Assembly (NCBI RefSeq): GCF_017883985.1
Contig: NZ_PRDG01000005.1
Coordinates: forward strand, 62,001 to 126,000
Length of the DNA: 64,000 bases
Direction of reading: 5' to 3'
Source: Streptococcus oricebi
GTDB lineage: Bacteria > Bacillota > Bacilli > Lactobacillales > Streptococcaceae
Below, piece after piece: positions 52,965-61,706 of the stretch (position 1 is the stretch's first letter; the number at the start of each line of letters is the position of its first letter). Under the pieces are notes generated by a model. The model was not told the DNA's origin. It made no database searches and was given only the letters and a program-made list of their open reading frames with translations. A program made the position numbers and the translations under genes.

Positions 52965-53864
52965 ATGACAAAATTATATGGTAGCTTAGAGGCTGGTGGG
53001 ACAAAGTTTGTCTGTGCAGTAGGAGATGAAAATTTAACTCTAGTAGAAAAGACACAATTTCCTACCACCACCCCCTATGAAACCTTGGACAAGGTGATTG
53101 AATTTTTCTCTCGTTTTGACCAGCTGGCTGGTCTGGCAGTAGGTTCTTTCGGACCGATCGATATTGACAAAAATTCACCAACCTATGGCTATATTACTAA
53201 TACTCCCAAGGAACATTGGTCCAATGTAGATGTGGTGGGGATTTTACGCAAGGCCCTCAATCTACCTATCTACTTTACAACGGATGTCAATAGTTCCGCC
53301 TATGGTGAGGTCGTGGCTCGCAAGCAAAGAGGAGACCGCTTGGAAAATCTAGTCTACTATACAATCGGGACTGGGATTGGAGCCGGGGTCATCCAGAGAG
53401 ACCAATTTATTGGTGGAGTGGGGCACCCTGAAATGGGTCATTACTATGTGGCCAAGCACCCTATGGATGTTGAAAAAGAATTTAATGGGGTCTGCCCCTT
53501 CCACAATGGCTGTTTAGAGGGTCTAGCAGCCGGTCCAAGTCTTGAGGCTCGTACAGGGACAAGAGGAGAGCTGATTGAGCACCATAGCAATGTCTGGGAC
53601 ATCCAGGCCTACTATATCGCCCAGGCAGCCGTTCAGGCGACTGTTACCTTCCGACCAGATGTGATTGTCTTTGGTGGAGGGGTTATGGCCCAGGAACACA
53701 TGCTCAAGCGGGTCCGAGAAAAGTTTGCCTCCCTGCTCAAGGGCTATCTACCTGTGCCTGATTTGGAGGACTACATTGTCACCCCAGCCGTTGCAGGCAA
53801 TGGTTCTGCGACTTTGGGAAATTTTGTTTTGGCAAAAAATGTTAGCCAACCTGCTACAAGATAA
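52965..53864 (+). CDS. scrK: Fructokinase (ROK family)
   Basis: Phosphorylates the fructose released by ScrB. 299 residues. N-terminal ATP loop GSLEAGGTKFVCAVG, TIGTGIGAGVI, zinc-binding GHPEMGHY ... HPMDVEKEFNGVCPFHNGCLEG, and the catalytic Asp near TDVNSSAYGE. SD AGAGGT. It has its own promoter and terminator after scrA. Confidence 0.95.
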   Translation: MTKLYGSLEAGGTKFVCAVGDENLTLVEKTQFPTTTPYETLDKVIEFFSRFDQLAGLAVGSFGPIDIDKNSPTYGYITNTPKEHWSNVDVVGILRKALNLPIYFTTDVNSSAYGEVVARKQRGDRLENLVYYTIGTGIGAGVIQRDQFIGGVGHPEMGHYYVAKHPMDVEKEFNGVCPFHNGCLEGLAAGPSLEARTGTRGELIEHHSNVWDIQAYYIAQAAVQATVTFRPDVIVFGGGVMAQEHMLKRVREKFASLLKGYLPVPDLEDYIVTPAVAGNGSATLGNFVLAKNVSQPATR

Positions 53865-53929
53865 AAAAGAGCGAATTTTGCTGGTTTGCTTTGAGCAGCA
53901 GAGCTATAATAATCAAGTTCTGATAAAGT

Positions 53930-53961
53930 AAAAGAGACTGGGGTAACCCAGTCTCTTTTTG
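53930..53961 (+). terminator. scrK terminator
   Basis: AAAGAGACTGGG / CCCAGTCTCTTT, loop GTAA, T5 tract. Confidence 0.92.
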
Positions 53962-54100
53962 CTAGAAAAATTTCCGAGTTTCAGAGTTGACTAGGAAAAG
54001 CAATCTGTTATATCGATTGTTGAAACTAAAATAGCTAGGAGGAAAAGAAAAAGGATAAATTGAAAATTCTAAAATGAAGTTAGTCAACTCTGAGACTAGC
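53961..54100. repeat. 140-bp inverted-repeat element, MITE-like
   Basis: Ends are GCTAG (53961) and CTAGC (54096-54100). Inside, TCAGAGTTGACTA (53981-53993) and TAGTCAACTCTGA (54081-54093) are perfect inverted repeats of 13 bp. The centre is AT-rich and codes for nothing. It resembles small intergenic repeat elements of streptococci. A weaker hairpin with a T6 tract follows at 54108-54138. Confidence 0.6.
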
Positions 54101-54120
54101 AAATAAGATCTCAGACGCTC

Positions 54121-54149
54121 TTGTTTGAGATGTTTTTTCGTGGTAAAAT
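54121..54149 (+). promoter_or_regulatory. Promoter of the deformylase-like gene
   Basis: TTGTTT (54121-54126), 17 bases, TAAAAT (54144-54149) with a TGG extension. Confidence 0.6.
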
Positions 54150-54177
54150 AAGGCAGTTTATCAAATAAGGAGTAAAT

Positions 54178-54588
54178 ATGATTAAACCGATTGTGAAAGA
54201 TGTCTTATTTTTGCAGCAAAAATCTCAGGAAGCGAGCCCGGCGGACTTGTCTGTGGGCCAGGATTTGCTGGATACCTTGCGGGCTCATCAGGATGACTGT
54301 GTGGGCTTAGCTGCTAATATGATTGGGGTCAAAAAGCGGATTATCATTATCAGCTTAGGCGGTTTACCTCTGGTCATGTACAATCCGCGCCTGAAAAAGA
54401 AAGCCCAGCCTTATCAGGCTGAGGAGAGTTGCCTATCGCTGACAGGAAGTCGTAAGACCACTCGCTACACGGAAATCGAAGTAGACTATCTCGATGCTAG
54501 TTGGCAAAAGCGGACGCTGACTCTCAAGGATTTTCCAGCCCAGATTTGCCAACACGAATTGGACCATTTGGAAGGGATACTGATTTAA
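54178..54588 (+). CDS. Peptide deformylase-like protein with altered motif 1
   Basis: 136 residues, shorter than the 185-200 of typical Gram-positive deformylases but close to the short type-III-like paralogues. The metal site is intact: the Cys in EESCLSL and HELDHLEG. Motif 1 reads GLAANMIG instead of GLAAPQIG, so the conserved Gln that holds the oxyanion is Met here. It may be a weak or specialised deformylase. SD AAGGAG; single gene. Confidence 0.85.
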   Translation: MIKPIVKDVLFLQQKSQEASPADLSVGQDLLDTLRAHQDDCVGLAANMIGVKKRIIIISLGGLPLVMYNPRLKKKAQPYQAEESCLSLTGSRKTTRYTEIEVDYLDASWQKRTLTLKDFPAQICQHELDHLEGILI

Positions 54589-54739
54589 GAAAATTGAACA
54601 GAAATAAAAAAACTGTCTAAAAATAGAATGATAAGTAAATTTTCAGGCCTTGAGCAAGCAATTTTTCAGAAAAAGTTGACAAAACAGCAAAAAGTGTCTA
54701 AAATAATAATGTTAGTAAAATTTCTAAGGAGGAATGAAA

Positions 54740-55108
54740 GTGAACGTTCAAGCAAGAAAATTGGTACTTGCAAGTGGTTGGGTTGGTCTCATTGGTGGAC
54801 TTTTTCTTCTACTCTTTGTCCCTTTGACAGTAATAGTTACTGTTCTCACTCTGGGAATAGGCGCTGTCTTGTCTGTCTTTATCGCTTTTGCAATCAAGAT
54901 TGCAAGCATTGTTCTGGGGATTGTCAGCCTAACCTATTACAAGTCTGATGCGCGGATTAGTTTTGCTGGGGGAGTCCTCTTGATTGTTGGTGGGGGCATT
55001 GCCCTTATTGATTTTCTAGGTTGGTTTGGGGGTATTATCCTAATTGTTGCTGGGATTATGTTTCTTAATAGTCTTAGCAAGTTTAATCCAAATCAAGTGA
55101 ATTATTAA
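54740..55108 (+). CDS. Small four-helix membrane protein, unknown
   Basis: 122 residues with about four membrane helices (SGWVGLIGGLFLLLFVPLTV; VLSVFIAFAIKIASIVLGIV; GGVLLIVGGGIALIDFL; GIILIVAGIMFLNSL). The AGGAGG at 54727-54732 is only one base from the ATG at 54734 but seven from the GTG at 54740, so GTG is the likely start. No function can be assigned. Confidence 0.7.
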   Translation: MNVQARKLVLASGWVGLIGGLFLLLFVPLTVIVTVLTLGIGAVLSVFIAFAIKIASIVLGIVSLTYYKSDARISFAGGVLLIVGGGIALIDFLGWFGGIILIVAGIMFLNSLSKFNPNQVNY

Positions 55109-55123
55109 AAAGAAGCATTAGGT

Positions 55124-55165
55124 AAGAAAAGATTGGAATTTGATTTCCAGTCTTTTCTTGTTTTT
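55124..55165 (+). terminator. Terminator after the small membrane protein gene
   Basis: AAGAAAAGAtTGGAA / TTCCAgTCTTTTCTT, then GTTTTT. Confidence 0.88.
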
Positions 55166-55224
55166 ATCGGCTCGATTTTTGACACCGATCATTTTTACTC
55201 TCCGAAGAGCTAGAATTTAAAATA

Positions 55225-55238
55225 GTTCTCTAGAGAAC
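55225..55238. promoter_or_regulatory. MarR operator, upstream copy
   Basis: Perfect palindrome GTTCTCTAGAGAAC just before the -35 of the marR promoter. Centre 68 bases from the downstream copy. Confidence 0.75.
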
Positions 55239-55245
55239 CTTTTTC

Positions 55246-55274
55246 TTGCTTTTCTCTTTTCTTCCTGCTAGAAT
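55246..55274 (+). promoter_or_regulatory. Promoter of the MarR/ABC operon
   Basis: TTGCTT (55246-55251), 17 bases, TAGAAT (55269-55274) with a TGC extension, bracketed by two operators. Confidence 0.7.
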
Positions 55275-55288
55275 AGATTTCATGCTTT

Positions 55289-55310
55289 AATAGTTCTCTA
55301 GAGAACTATT
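55289..55310. promoter_or_regulatory. MarR operator, downstream copy
   Basis: Perfect 22-bp palindrome with half-site AATAGTTCTCT, about 15 bases after the -10. Its core is identical to the upstream copy. Confidence 0.8.
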
Positions 55311-55339
55311 AGCCAAGAGACTAAAGAAGGAGGAGCCCA

Positions 55340-55837
55340 ATGACAAGGCAAGAGATAACCGCTAGGCCCTTGTATGAGCTCAAACGCCTGGGAAACCGGG
55401 TGCGTCTGGCTGTCGAGGACCTCTGTCAAAGGAGAGGTATCGAATTTATGGGGGGCCCCCAGGGCCAGGTGGTCCATTACCTGGATGAGCATGCGGGTGA
55501 GGAGTGTACCATCAAGGATATTGAGCAGGAATTAGATATTTCTAAATCGGTAGCCAGCAACCTAGTCCGGCGGATGGAGAAAAATGGCTTTGTGGAGGTT
55601 GAGCCCTCCAAGAAGGATAAAAGAAGTAAGCTGGTCCGCTTGAGCGAACATTCGCTGGATAAGATGACCATTATTCACGACTTTTTTAGGGAATTGGATG
55701 ACCGGCTAGTGGCTGGGATTTCTAGCCAGGAGCTTGCTGTCTTTGGTAAGGTCCTCAAGCAGTTTGAGAAAAACATTGAAGAAATGAAAGAAGGAGAAGG
55801 ATCAAATGAAGAAATTGATCAAAAGACTGACCGCTAA
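55340..55837 (+). CDS. MarR-family transcriptional regulator
   Basis: 165 residues. Winged HTH with CTIKDIEQELDISKSVASNLVRRMEKNGFVEVEPSKKDKRSKLVRLS, where DKR in the wing is a MarR hallmark. It most likely represses its own operon with two ABC exporter genes through the two palindromes in its promoter (inference), releasing them when a drug or stress ligand binds. SD AGGAGG. Overlaps the first exporter gene by 32 bases. Confidence 0.92.
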   Translation: MTRQEITARPLYELKRLGNRVRLAVEDLCQRRGIEFMGGPQGQVVHYLDEHAGEECTIKDIEQELDISKSVASNLVRRMEKNGFVEVEPSKKDKRSKLVRLSEHSLDKMTIIHDFFRELDDRLVAGISSQELAVFGKVLKQFEKNIEEMKEGEGSNEEIDQKTDR

Positions 55838-57569
55838 GGAGCTGGGTTTAATCTTGCTAAGTGTCCTCTTGACCTGTCTGACGGTCGGGTTGGAATTACA
55901 GGTGCCCAACTATATTTCCGAAATCACTAACCTCTTGCAGACCAAGGGGGTGGAGACATCGGCCCTTATGGGGCCAGGTCTCAAGATGTTGGGCCTGTCC
56001 TTTGCCAGTCTTCTGGCTTCCGTAGGTGTCGGCTTTGTGGCAGCTCGGATAGCAGCTAGCTTTACTAGTAGCCTGCGGGCAGACATCTACAACCGGGTTC
56101 TGGACTTTTCGGAGGCAGAAATCAAGAGTTTTTCTATCCCTTCGCTTTTGACCCGGACCACCAATGATATTACCCAGGTTCAGATGCTGATTACCATGGG
56201 CTTACAGGTGGTGACTCGTGGACCGATTATGGCTTTTTGGGCCATTTCCAAAATCATCGGAAAATCAGACCAATGGCTTATGGCTGTGGTAGTGGCGGTT
56301 ATCGTTAATGTCTTGATGACTCTGGTCCTGATGACCCTGGCCTTTCCTAAGCAGTCTTTGGTTCAAAAATTAACCGACAAGCTAAATAGCGTAACCCGCG
56401 AGAGTCTGATTGGGATTCGGGTTGTAAGAGCTTATAATGCCGAGGACTATCAGGATGAGAAGTTTAATGTAGCCAACGATGAGCTGACCCGTCTCAATCT
56501 CTATGTCACCCGGCTGATGGCCATGATGAACCCGATTATGACAGCTATTTCCAGCGGTCTTAGTCTGGCCATTTACTGGATTGGGGCCTATTTGATTAAT
56601 GATGCAGCTGTGACTGCTCGCCAACCTATCTTTTCTGATATGGTGGTCTTTATGTCCTATGCCATGCAGGTTGTTATGGGCTTCTTGCTCATGGGGGCCC
56701 TCTTTATCGTTTTGCCTAGGACCCTAGTTTCTGCTGGTCGGATTAACCAGGTTTTGGACTTGACTTCTACTATTTCAGACCCTAGTTCGCCCCGTTCTAG
56801 TCAAGCACTTAAAGGGGCGGTTGAGTACGATCATGTCACCTTTCGTTATGCTCCAACCTCTGAAGCGGTTGTTGAAGATGTCTCCTTTAAGGCAGAGCCT
56901 GGCCAAACGGTTGCCTTTATCGGCTCAACCGGGTCTGGAAAGTCTACCCTGGTCAATCTGCTTCCGCGTTTCTACGATGTGACCCAAGGAAGTATCAAGC
57001 TAGATGGTATTGACATTCGTGAACTGGCCCAGGAGGACTTGCATAAGAAGGTGGGCTATATTCCGCAAAAGGCTGTTCTCTTTTCAGGAGATATCGCTTC
57101 TAACTTAAATCTGGGTGAGTCCGGTCAATCACCCTTATCTGAAGAGGATATGTGGCAGGCTTTGGACTTGGCCCAGGCGCGTGACTTTGTTGAGGCCAAG
57201 GAAGGAGGGCTCAAGGAGCCTGTAGCTCAGGGAGGAACCAACTTCTCTGGAGGGCAACGCCAACGTTTGGCTATCGCCCGTGCCCTAGCTCGTAAACCAG
57301 AAATCCTGATTTTTGACGACTCCTTCTCAGCCCTGGACTATAAGACGGATCGCATCCTGCGTGATGAGCTTAAGAAAAGGACTGAGCACATGACCAAGCT
57401 CATTGTGGCCCAAAGGATTTCAACCATCATGGACGCGGATCTAATCTTGGTTCTTGACAAGGGGAAGGTCGTTGGTCAAGGGACTCACCAGGAACTTTTG
57501 GCCAGCAATGCCGTTTATCAGGAAATTGCCTACTCACAACTTTCAAAGGAGGAACTAGCTAATGCCTAA
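55806..57569 (+). CDS. ABC multidrug-type exporter half-transporter A
   Basis: 587 residues: six helices (residues 12-300) and an ATPase with FIGSTGSGKST, signature NFSGGQRQRLAIARAL, ILIFDDSFSALD and IVAQR. The Walker B neighbour is Asp (FDDS) where the catalytic Glu normally sits, and the switch His is Gln. Such degenerate-site subunits belong to heterodimeric exporters of the BmrCD/PatAB type. SD AAGGAGAAGG. ATGCCTAA overlap with its partner. Confidence 0.92.
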   Translation: MKKLIKRLTAKELGLILLSVLLTCLTVGLELQVPNYISEITNLLQTKGVETSALMGPGLKMLGLSFASLLASVGVGFVAARIAASFTSSLRADIYNRVLDFSEAEIKSFSIPSLLTRTTNDITQVQMLITMGLQVVTRGPIMAFWAISKIIGKSDQWLMAVVVAVIVNVLMTLVLMTLAFPKQSLVQKLTDKLNSVTRESLIGIRVVRAYNAEDYQDEKFNVANDELTRLNLYVTRLMAMMNPIMTAISSGLSLAIYWIGAYLINDAAVTARQPIFSDMVVFMSYAMQVVMGFLLMGALFIVLPRTLVSAGRINQVLDLTSTISDPSSPRSSQALKGAVEYDHVTFRYAPTSEAVVEDVSFKAEPGQTVAFIGSTGSGKSTLVNLLPRFYDVTQGSIKLDGIDIRELAQEDLHKKVGYIPQKAVLFSGDIASNLNLGESGQSPLSEEDMWQALDLAQARDFVEAKEGGLKEPVAQGGTNFSGGQRQRLAIARALARKPEILIFDDSFSALDYKTDRILRDELKKRTEHMTKLIVAQRISTIMDADLILVLDKGKVVGQGTHQELLASNAVYQEIAYSQLSKEELANA

Positions 57570-59316
57570 AGAAAAACAATCTTTATTAAAGCAAGCGCGC
57601 CCGTATATTAAAGGCTTTCGACTTCCCTTCCTCTTGGCAGTTGCGGGCTCAGTTCTTGCAGGCTATATTACCGTTTGGGGACCAAGACAGCTCAAGCGAA
57701 TCACCGATATTATTACAGAAGGAATTTTAAGCCAGGTTGATTTGGATGCGGTCAATCAAATTGCCCTCTTTCTGGCCCTTCTCTACGGAGCAGGATCCTT
57801 GATTAACTACTTGCAAGCCTATACCATGACCACCATCATTCAGCGTTTTTCAGAGCGTCTGCGGACAGCCATCGCTGAAAAGATAAACCGTCTCCCCTTG
57901 CGCTACTTTGACAGTCATTCGCAGGGAGACACCCTCTCAAGGGTAACCAATGACGTAGATACCGGGGCGCAAGCCCTTAGCCAGAGCCTGCAAACGGTGA
58001 TTTCATCTGCCATTCTCTTGCTTTTGACCCTCTTTTCTATGTTTATGATGAATGTGACCCTGTCAATTGTGTCTATTTTATCGGTCCTAGTTGGTTTCAT
58101 TTTCCTACCCCTCATTATGGGCAAGGCCCAAACCTTCTTTGGAGAACAACAAAAGAACCTAGCCGCAATCAATGGTTATATTGAGGAATCTTACTCTGGT
58201 CACAATGTGGTTACTAGCTACAATGCGACGACCCAGGCCAAGGAAGAGTTCACCCGTCTCAATAAGGAGCTTCATGGTTCTATCTGGAAATCCCAATTTA
58301 TCTCTGGGATTATGATGCCCCTGATGATTTTTACTGGGAACTTTGGCTATGTGGTGGTTATCATTGCCGGGGCCATGCTGGCTATCAATGGCCATGCGAC
58401 TATCGGGACCATCGTTGCCTTTATGATATTTGTTCGTACCTTCTCCCAGCCCCTGTCACAGATGGCCCAAGGTTTGACAACTCTCCAATCAGCCCAAGCT
58501 GCTATGGGGCGGGTCTTTGAGTTTTTAGCAGAGCCAGAAATGGAAGATGACAGTCATAAGGAGCAGGCCTTTAGCACCATCAAGGGTCAGGTCGACTTCC
58601 AAGATGTCTTCTTTGGCTACTCAAAGGATCGGACCATTATCCATGACTTTTCAGCCCAGGCCCAAGCGGGTCAAAAGATTGCCATTGTTGGACCGACCGG
58701 AGCAGGTAAGACAACCATTGTCAACCTTTTGATGAAGTTCTATGAAATTGATAGGGGAGCTATCAAGATTGATGGTGTCAATATCAAGGATATGAAGCGC
58801 TCAGAAGTGCATGATGCCTTCTCCATGGTCCTGCAAGATACCTGGCTCTTTGAGGGAAGCATTCGTGACAACCTCATCTACAACCAAAAAAATATCAGCG
58901 ATGAAGAAGTAGTCGCTGCTGCCAAGGCTGTCGGGGTCCACCATTTCATCATGACCCTGCCTCAAGCTTATGATACCGTCTTAGATGATCGGGTCAGCCT
59001 ATCAGTCGGACAAAAGCAACTCTTGACCATTGCCCGAGCCCTGCTCAAGGATGCCCCTCTTCTTATCTTAGATGAGGCTACCTCTTCGGTAGATACACGG
59101 ACAGAGGAGCTCATTCAAAAGGCCATGGATCGCCTGATGCAAGGTCGGACCTCCTTTGTCATTGCCCATAGACTTTCAACCATTAAGAATGCCGACTTGA
59201 TTCTGGTTATGCGTGATGGAAATATTATCGAGCAGGGCAATCATGAAGAGCTGATGGCGAGAGATGGCTTCTATGCCGACCTTTACAATAGCCAGTTTGT
59301 TGAAGAGGCCGAATAA
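57562..59316 (+). CDS. ABC multidrug-type exporter half-transporter B
   Basis: 584 residues: six helices and an ATPase with IVGPTGAGKTT, ILDEATSSVD carrying the catalytic Glu, and IAHRLST. The signature is degenerate (SLSVGQKQLLTIARAL). Together with half A it forms one consensus and one degenerate ATP site. Likely exports drugs, bile-like compounds or peptides; substrate unknown. Confidence 0.92.
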   Translation: MPKEKQSLLKQARPYIKGFRLPFLLAVAGSVLAGYITVWGPRQLKRITDIITEGILSQVDLDAVNQIALFLALLYGAGSLINYLQAYTMTTIIQRFSERLRTAIAEKINRLPLRYFDSHSQGDTLSRVTNDVDTGAQALSQSLQTVISSAILLLLTLFSMFMMNVTLSIVSILSVLVGFIFLPLIMGKAQTFFGEQQKNLAAINGYIEESYSGHNVVTSYNATTQAKEEFTRLNKELHGSIWKSQFISGIMMPLMIFTGNFGYVVVIIAGAMLAINGHATIGTIVAFMIFVRTFSQPLSQMAQGLTTLQSAQAAMGRVFEFLAEPEMEDDSHKEQAFSTIKGQVDFQDVFFGYSKDRTIIHDFSAQAQAGQKIAIVGPTGAGKTTIVNLLMKFYEIDRGAIKIDGVNIKDMKRSEVHDAFSMVLQDTWLFEGSIRDNLIYNQKNISDEEVVAAAKAVGVHHFIMTLPQAYDTVLDDRVSLSVGQKQLLTIARALLKDAPLLILDEATSSVDTRTEELIQKAMDRLMQGRTSFVIAHRLSTIKNADLILVMRDGNIIEQGNHEELMARDGFYADLYNSQFVEEAE

Positions 59317-59325
59317 AAAAACAAG

Positions 59326-59352
59326 AAGAGTTTCACTAGGAAACTCTTTTTT
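59326..59352 (+). terminator. Terminator of the MarR/ABC operon
   Basis: AAGAGTTTC / GAAACTCTT with an ACTAG loop and T6 tract. TATAAT at 59355-59360 directly after it can start the next transcript. Confidence 0.9.
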
Positions 59353-59380
59353 GGTATAATGAGGGGAGGAGGACTTTATT

Positions 59381-59725
59381 ATGAAACATACATTTATACC
59401 AAGCCGTCATTTTCTTGATTTTCACATCAGTGGTTTTGCTTATCATGACGGTTTAGAGGTTATTGAGGAATTAAAATTAGGGCAGCCTGTTCAACTAGTT
59501 GTTGAGCCAGATAATCCTTATGATCCGAAAGCGGTAGCTATTTATTATAGTGAGCACAAAATTGGCTATGTGCCTAACTATAAAAACCAAGATTTGTTTA
59601 CCCTGCTGTATTTCGGACATGATGACATTTTTGATGCCCGGATACAATCGGTACAAATTGATAATCATCCAGAAAGGCAATTTCGAGTAGTTGTCAAGGT
59701 GAGGGACAAGAGAAAAGAGGTTTAA
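59381..59725 (+). CDS. Stand-alone HIRAN-domain protein
   Basis: 114 residues: FHISGFAYHDGLEVIEELKLGQPVQLVVEPDNPYDPKAVAIYY and KIGYVPNYKNQDLFTLL are the HIRAN fold, which binds DNA ends in helicases such as HLTF. In bacteria it often occurs alone with unknown role. SD GGAGGAGG; TATAAT at 59355. It ends two bases before manA, so the two may be co-transcribed. Confidence 0.85.
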   Translation: MKHTFIPSRHFLDFHISGFAYHDGLEVIEELKLGQPVQLVVEPDNPYDPKAVAIYYSEHKIGYVPNYKNQDLFTLLYFGHDDIFDARIQSVQIDNHPERQFRVVVKVRDKRKEV

Positions 59726-59726
59726 T

Positions 59727-60671
59727 ATGGCAGAACCATTATTTTTACAAGCGGTCATGCAGGAGAAAATCTGGGGTGGAACCAGACTAAAAGAGGAGTT
59801 TGCCTATGAATTGCCAAGCGACAAAGTCGGCGAGTGCTGGGCCATTTCAGCCCACCCCAACGGCGTTTCCAAGATTAAAAATGGCCGCTTTAAGGGTTGG
59901 GGATTAGATGAGCTTTATGCCCAAAAGCGGGAGCTTTTCGGCAATCGTCCAGAGCCGGTCTTTCCCCTCTTGACCAAGATTTTAGATGCCAACGATTGGC
60001 TAAGTGTCCAGGTCCATCCCGATGACAGCTATGCCTTGGAACATGAGGGAGAATTAGGTAAGACCGAGTGCTGGTATGTGCTAGCAGCCGAAGAGGGGGC
60101 TGAGATTATTTACGGCCACACGGCCCAGTCCAAGGAGGAGTTGAGCCAGCTGATTGACCAGCAGAATTGGGACCAACTGCTAACAAAGGTACCTGTCCAA
60201 GCAGGCGATTTCTTCTATGTTCCTAGTGGCACCATTCACGCTATTGGAGCAGGGATTTTAATCTTGGAGACCCAGCAATCGAGCGACACCACCTATCGGG
60301 TCTACGATTTCGATCGCAAGGATCAGGCGGGTCAAGAGCGGGAGCTCCACTTGCAGCAGTCCATTGACGTAACCAAGCTCGGTCAGGTAGCCAATAGCCG
60401 GCCAGTTAGTCTGGAGCTAGATGACCTACGCTCGACCCTCTTGGTCGCCAGTGACTTTTTTGCCGTCTACCGCTGGGAATTGACGGGGCAGGCCCAGTTC
60501 ACTAGGACAGCCGACTACTTGTTGGTCAGTGTTTTAGGCGGTCAAGGGAACTTAAAAGTCCAGGACCAAGACTACCCATTGAGTAAGGGACAGCATTTCA
60601 TCCTACCTAGAGATGTTGAAAAATGGACCCTACTAGGCTCAAACCTAGAGCTACTAGTTAGTCACCCTTAA
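59727..60671 (+). CDS. manA: Mannose-6-phosphate isomerase, class I
   Basis: Interconverts mannose-6-phosphate and fructose-6-phosphate. 314 residues, the short Gram-positive type. Zinc ligands in VQVHPDDSYA and the Glu and His in KTECWYVL and YVPSGTIHAIGAG; QQSSDTTYRVYD is typical. Downstream of scrK and upstream of secA as in other streptococci. SD AGAGGT. Confidence 0.96.
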   Translation: MAEPLFLQAVMQEKIWGGTRLKEEFAYELPSDKVGECWAISAHPNGVSKIKNGRFKGWGLDELYAQKRELFGNRPEPVFPLLTKILDANDWLSVQVHPDDSYALEHEGELGKTECWYVLAAEEGAEIIYGHTAQSKEELSQLIDQQNWDQLLTKVPVQAGDFFYVPSGTIHAIGAGILILETQQSSDTTYRVYDFDRKDQAGQERELHLQQSIDVTKLGQVANSRPVSLELDDLRSTLLVASDFFAVYRWELTGQAQFTRTADYLLVSVLGGQGNLKVQDQDYPLSKGQHFILPRDVEKWTLLGSNLELLVSHP

Positions 60672-61051
60672 AGAGGCCGTAGTCTTTTAATCTTAGGTAT
60701 ATAGACTTGTAGGTAAGACAGGCCTGAAATCAAAAGGTTAACCTATCTTTAAACTCTTTCCACTCCCCTTTAGGGACTGAAGACTCTGGTCTCAGTCCTT
60801 TTTGCTTGCGGTCAGTCAATTTCTAGTCTGACTGAAAAGGAAATAGAATCCTTTAGTTAGCTAAGAGAGACTAGCAATTACTGAATTTAGTTATTTCTAT
60901 AAGTGTCAAAGCTTGTTAAAAAATGGACAAAGGTTAATAAACAATTTTAAACAAAATGTAAAAAAGATGACAGAGCTTTAACCTTTTTGTCATCTTTTTT
61001 ACACATTAAAAATGATAATATAAGGCTAGATAAAATATCTAGGAGGAAAAT
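60672..61051 (+). promoter_or_regulatory. 380-base gap: manA terminator and control region of the LXG module
   Basis: AGGGACTGA / TCAGTCCTT with T5 at 60772-60803 ends manA. GGTCAGTCA / TCTGACTG follows near 60819. A second strong hairpin, AAAAAGATGACA / TGTCATCTTTTT (60960-61000), lies 50 bases before the module and could act as terminator or attenuator. TAATAT/TATAAG near 61015-61024 is the only -10 candidate. No open reading frame. Confidence 0.6.
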
Positions 61052-61336
61052 ATGGCTGAACAATTTAAGTTAAATTCAGAGATAACCCAAAATGAGTCGC
61101 AACAGTTAAATGCTGTGTCGGAGGATTTTGATACAGGTAGTGGTTTTGTACGAGATCATATCAGTCGTTTTGATGGGAATGATAAGGCCCACGAAAGTCT
61201 GACTTTATTTACAGAAAATTCCGAATCCTCAGCAAGACTCCTTCGCAAGGTGGCTAGAAATATGGATAGCATGACCAAAAGCTTTACAGAAATGGACCGA
61301 GAGATAGCTAAGGCTAAGGCTGCTAACAATCAATAA
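61052..61336 (+). CDS. Small WXG100-like LXG partner (TIGR04197/DUF3130 type)
   Basis: 94 residues, helical hairpin: KLNSEITQNESQQLNAVSED, ARLLRKVARNMDSMTKSFTEMD. Matches the small type VII proteins (TIGR04197 / Lap1) that start LXG operons in streptococci and bind the LXG domain for secretion. SD AGGAGG. First gene of a four-gene module. Confidence 0.8.
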   Translation: MAEQFKLNSEITQNESQQLNAVSEDFDTGSGFVRDHISRFDGNDKAHESLTLFTENSESSARLLRKVARNMDSMTKSFTEMDREIAKAKAANNQ

Positions 61337-61349
61337 GGAGATAGAAGAG

Positions 61350-61706
61350 ATGAAAGAATGGGAGCGGTTGGATAGGGAAGAAAAAGGATTGCGCCAGGAG
61401 GCGGAAAAAGTAGAAGATAGTCGCAAATCCTTAGAAAACCTACTAGAGCTCTATCGGGAACAAGAGCTGACTCATCAAAGAGGCAACCATGAATTTTTAG
61501 AGCTTTTTTTAGGCAGTCAGCAGTTTCACACAGCCCAAGGCTTGGTAGCAGAGGGTGAGTCTGCCTTTCGTGACCTCACTTTTTCTTTGGAAGAAGAGAT
61601 TGAGAAACTGAGAAAATGCCAAGGACAATTTGAAGATAGGGCAGATAAGCTCTATCAGCAAAAGAAAAAAGCCTTATTAGAAGAGGAGAAACAGACAAAT
61701 GGGTAA
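61350..61706 (+). CDS. Helical LXG partner (DUF3958/Lap2-like)
   Basis: 118 residues, almost entirely charged helix (REEKGLRQEAEKVEDSRKSL; FRDLTFSLEEEIEKLRKCQG). Position between the small WXG100-like gene and the LXG gene, and its layout, fit the second LXG-associated partner. 14 bases after the first gene, SD AAGGAGA; overlaps the toxin gene by eight bases (ATGGGTAA). Confidence 0.68.
   Translation: MKEWERLDREEKGLRQEAEKVEDSRKSLENLLELYREQELTHQRGNHEFLELFLGSQQFHTAQGLVAEGESAFRDLTFSLEEEIEKLRKCQGQFEDRADKLYQQKKKALLEEEKQTNG

Noticed and set aside
53665..53931. 88-codon frame overlapping the scrK end
   Set aside because: Mostly out of frame within scrK; the part beyond the stop contains no SD and leads into the terminator.
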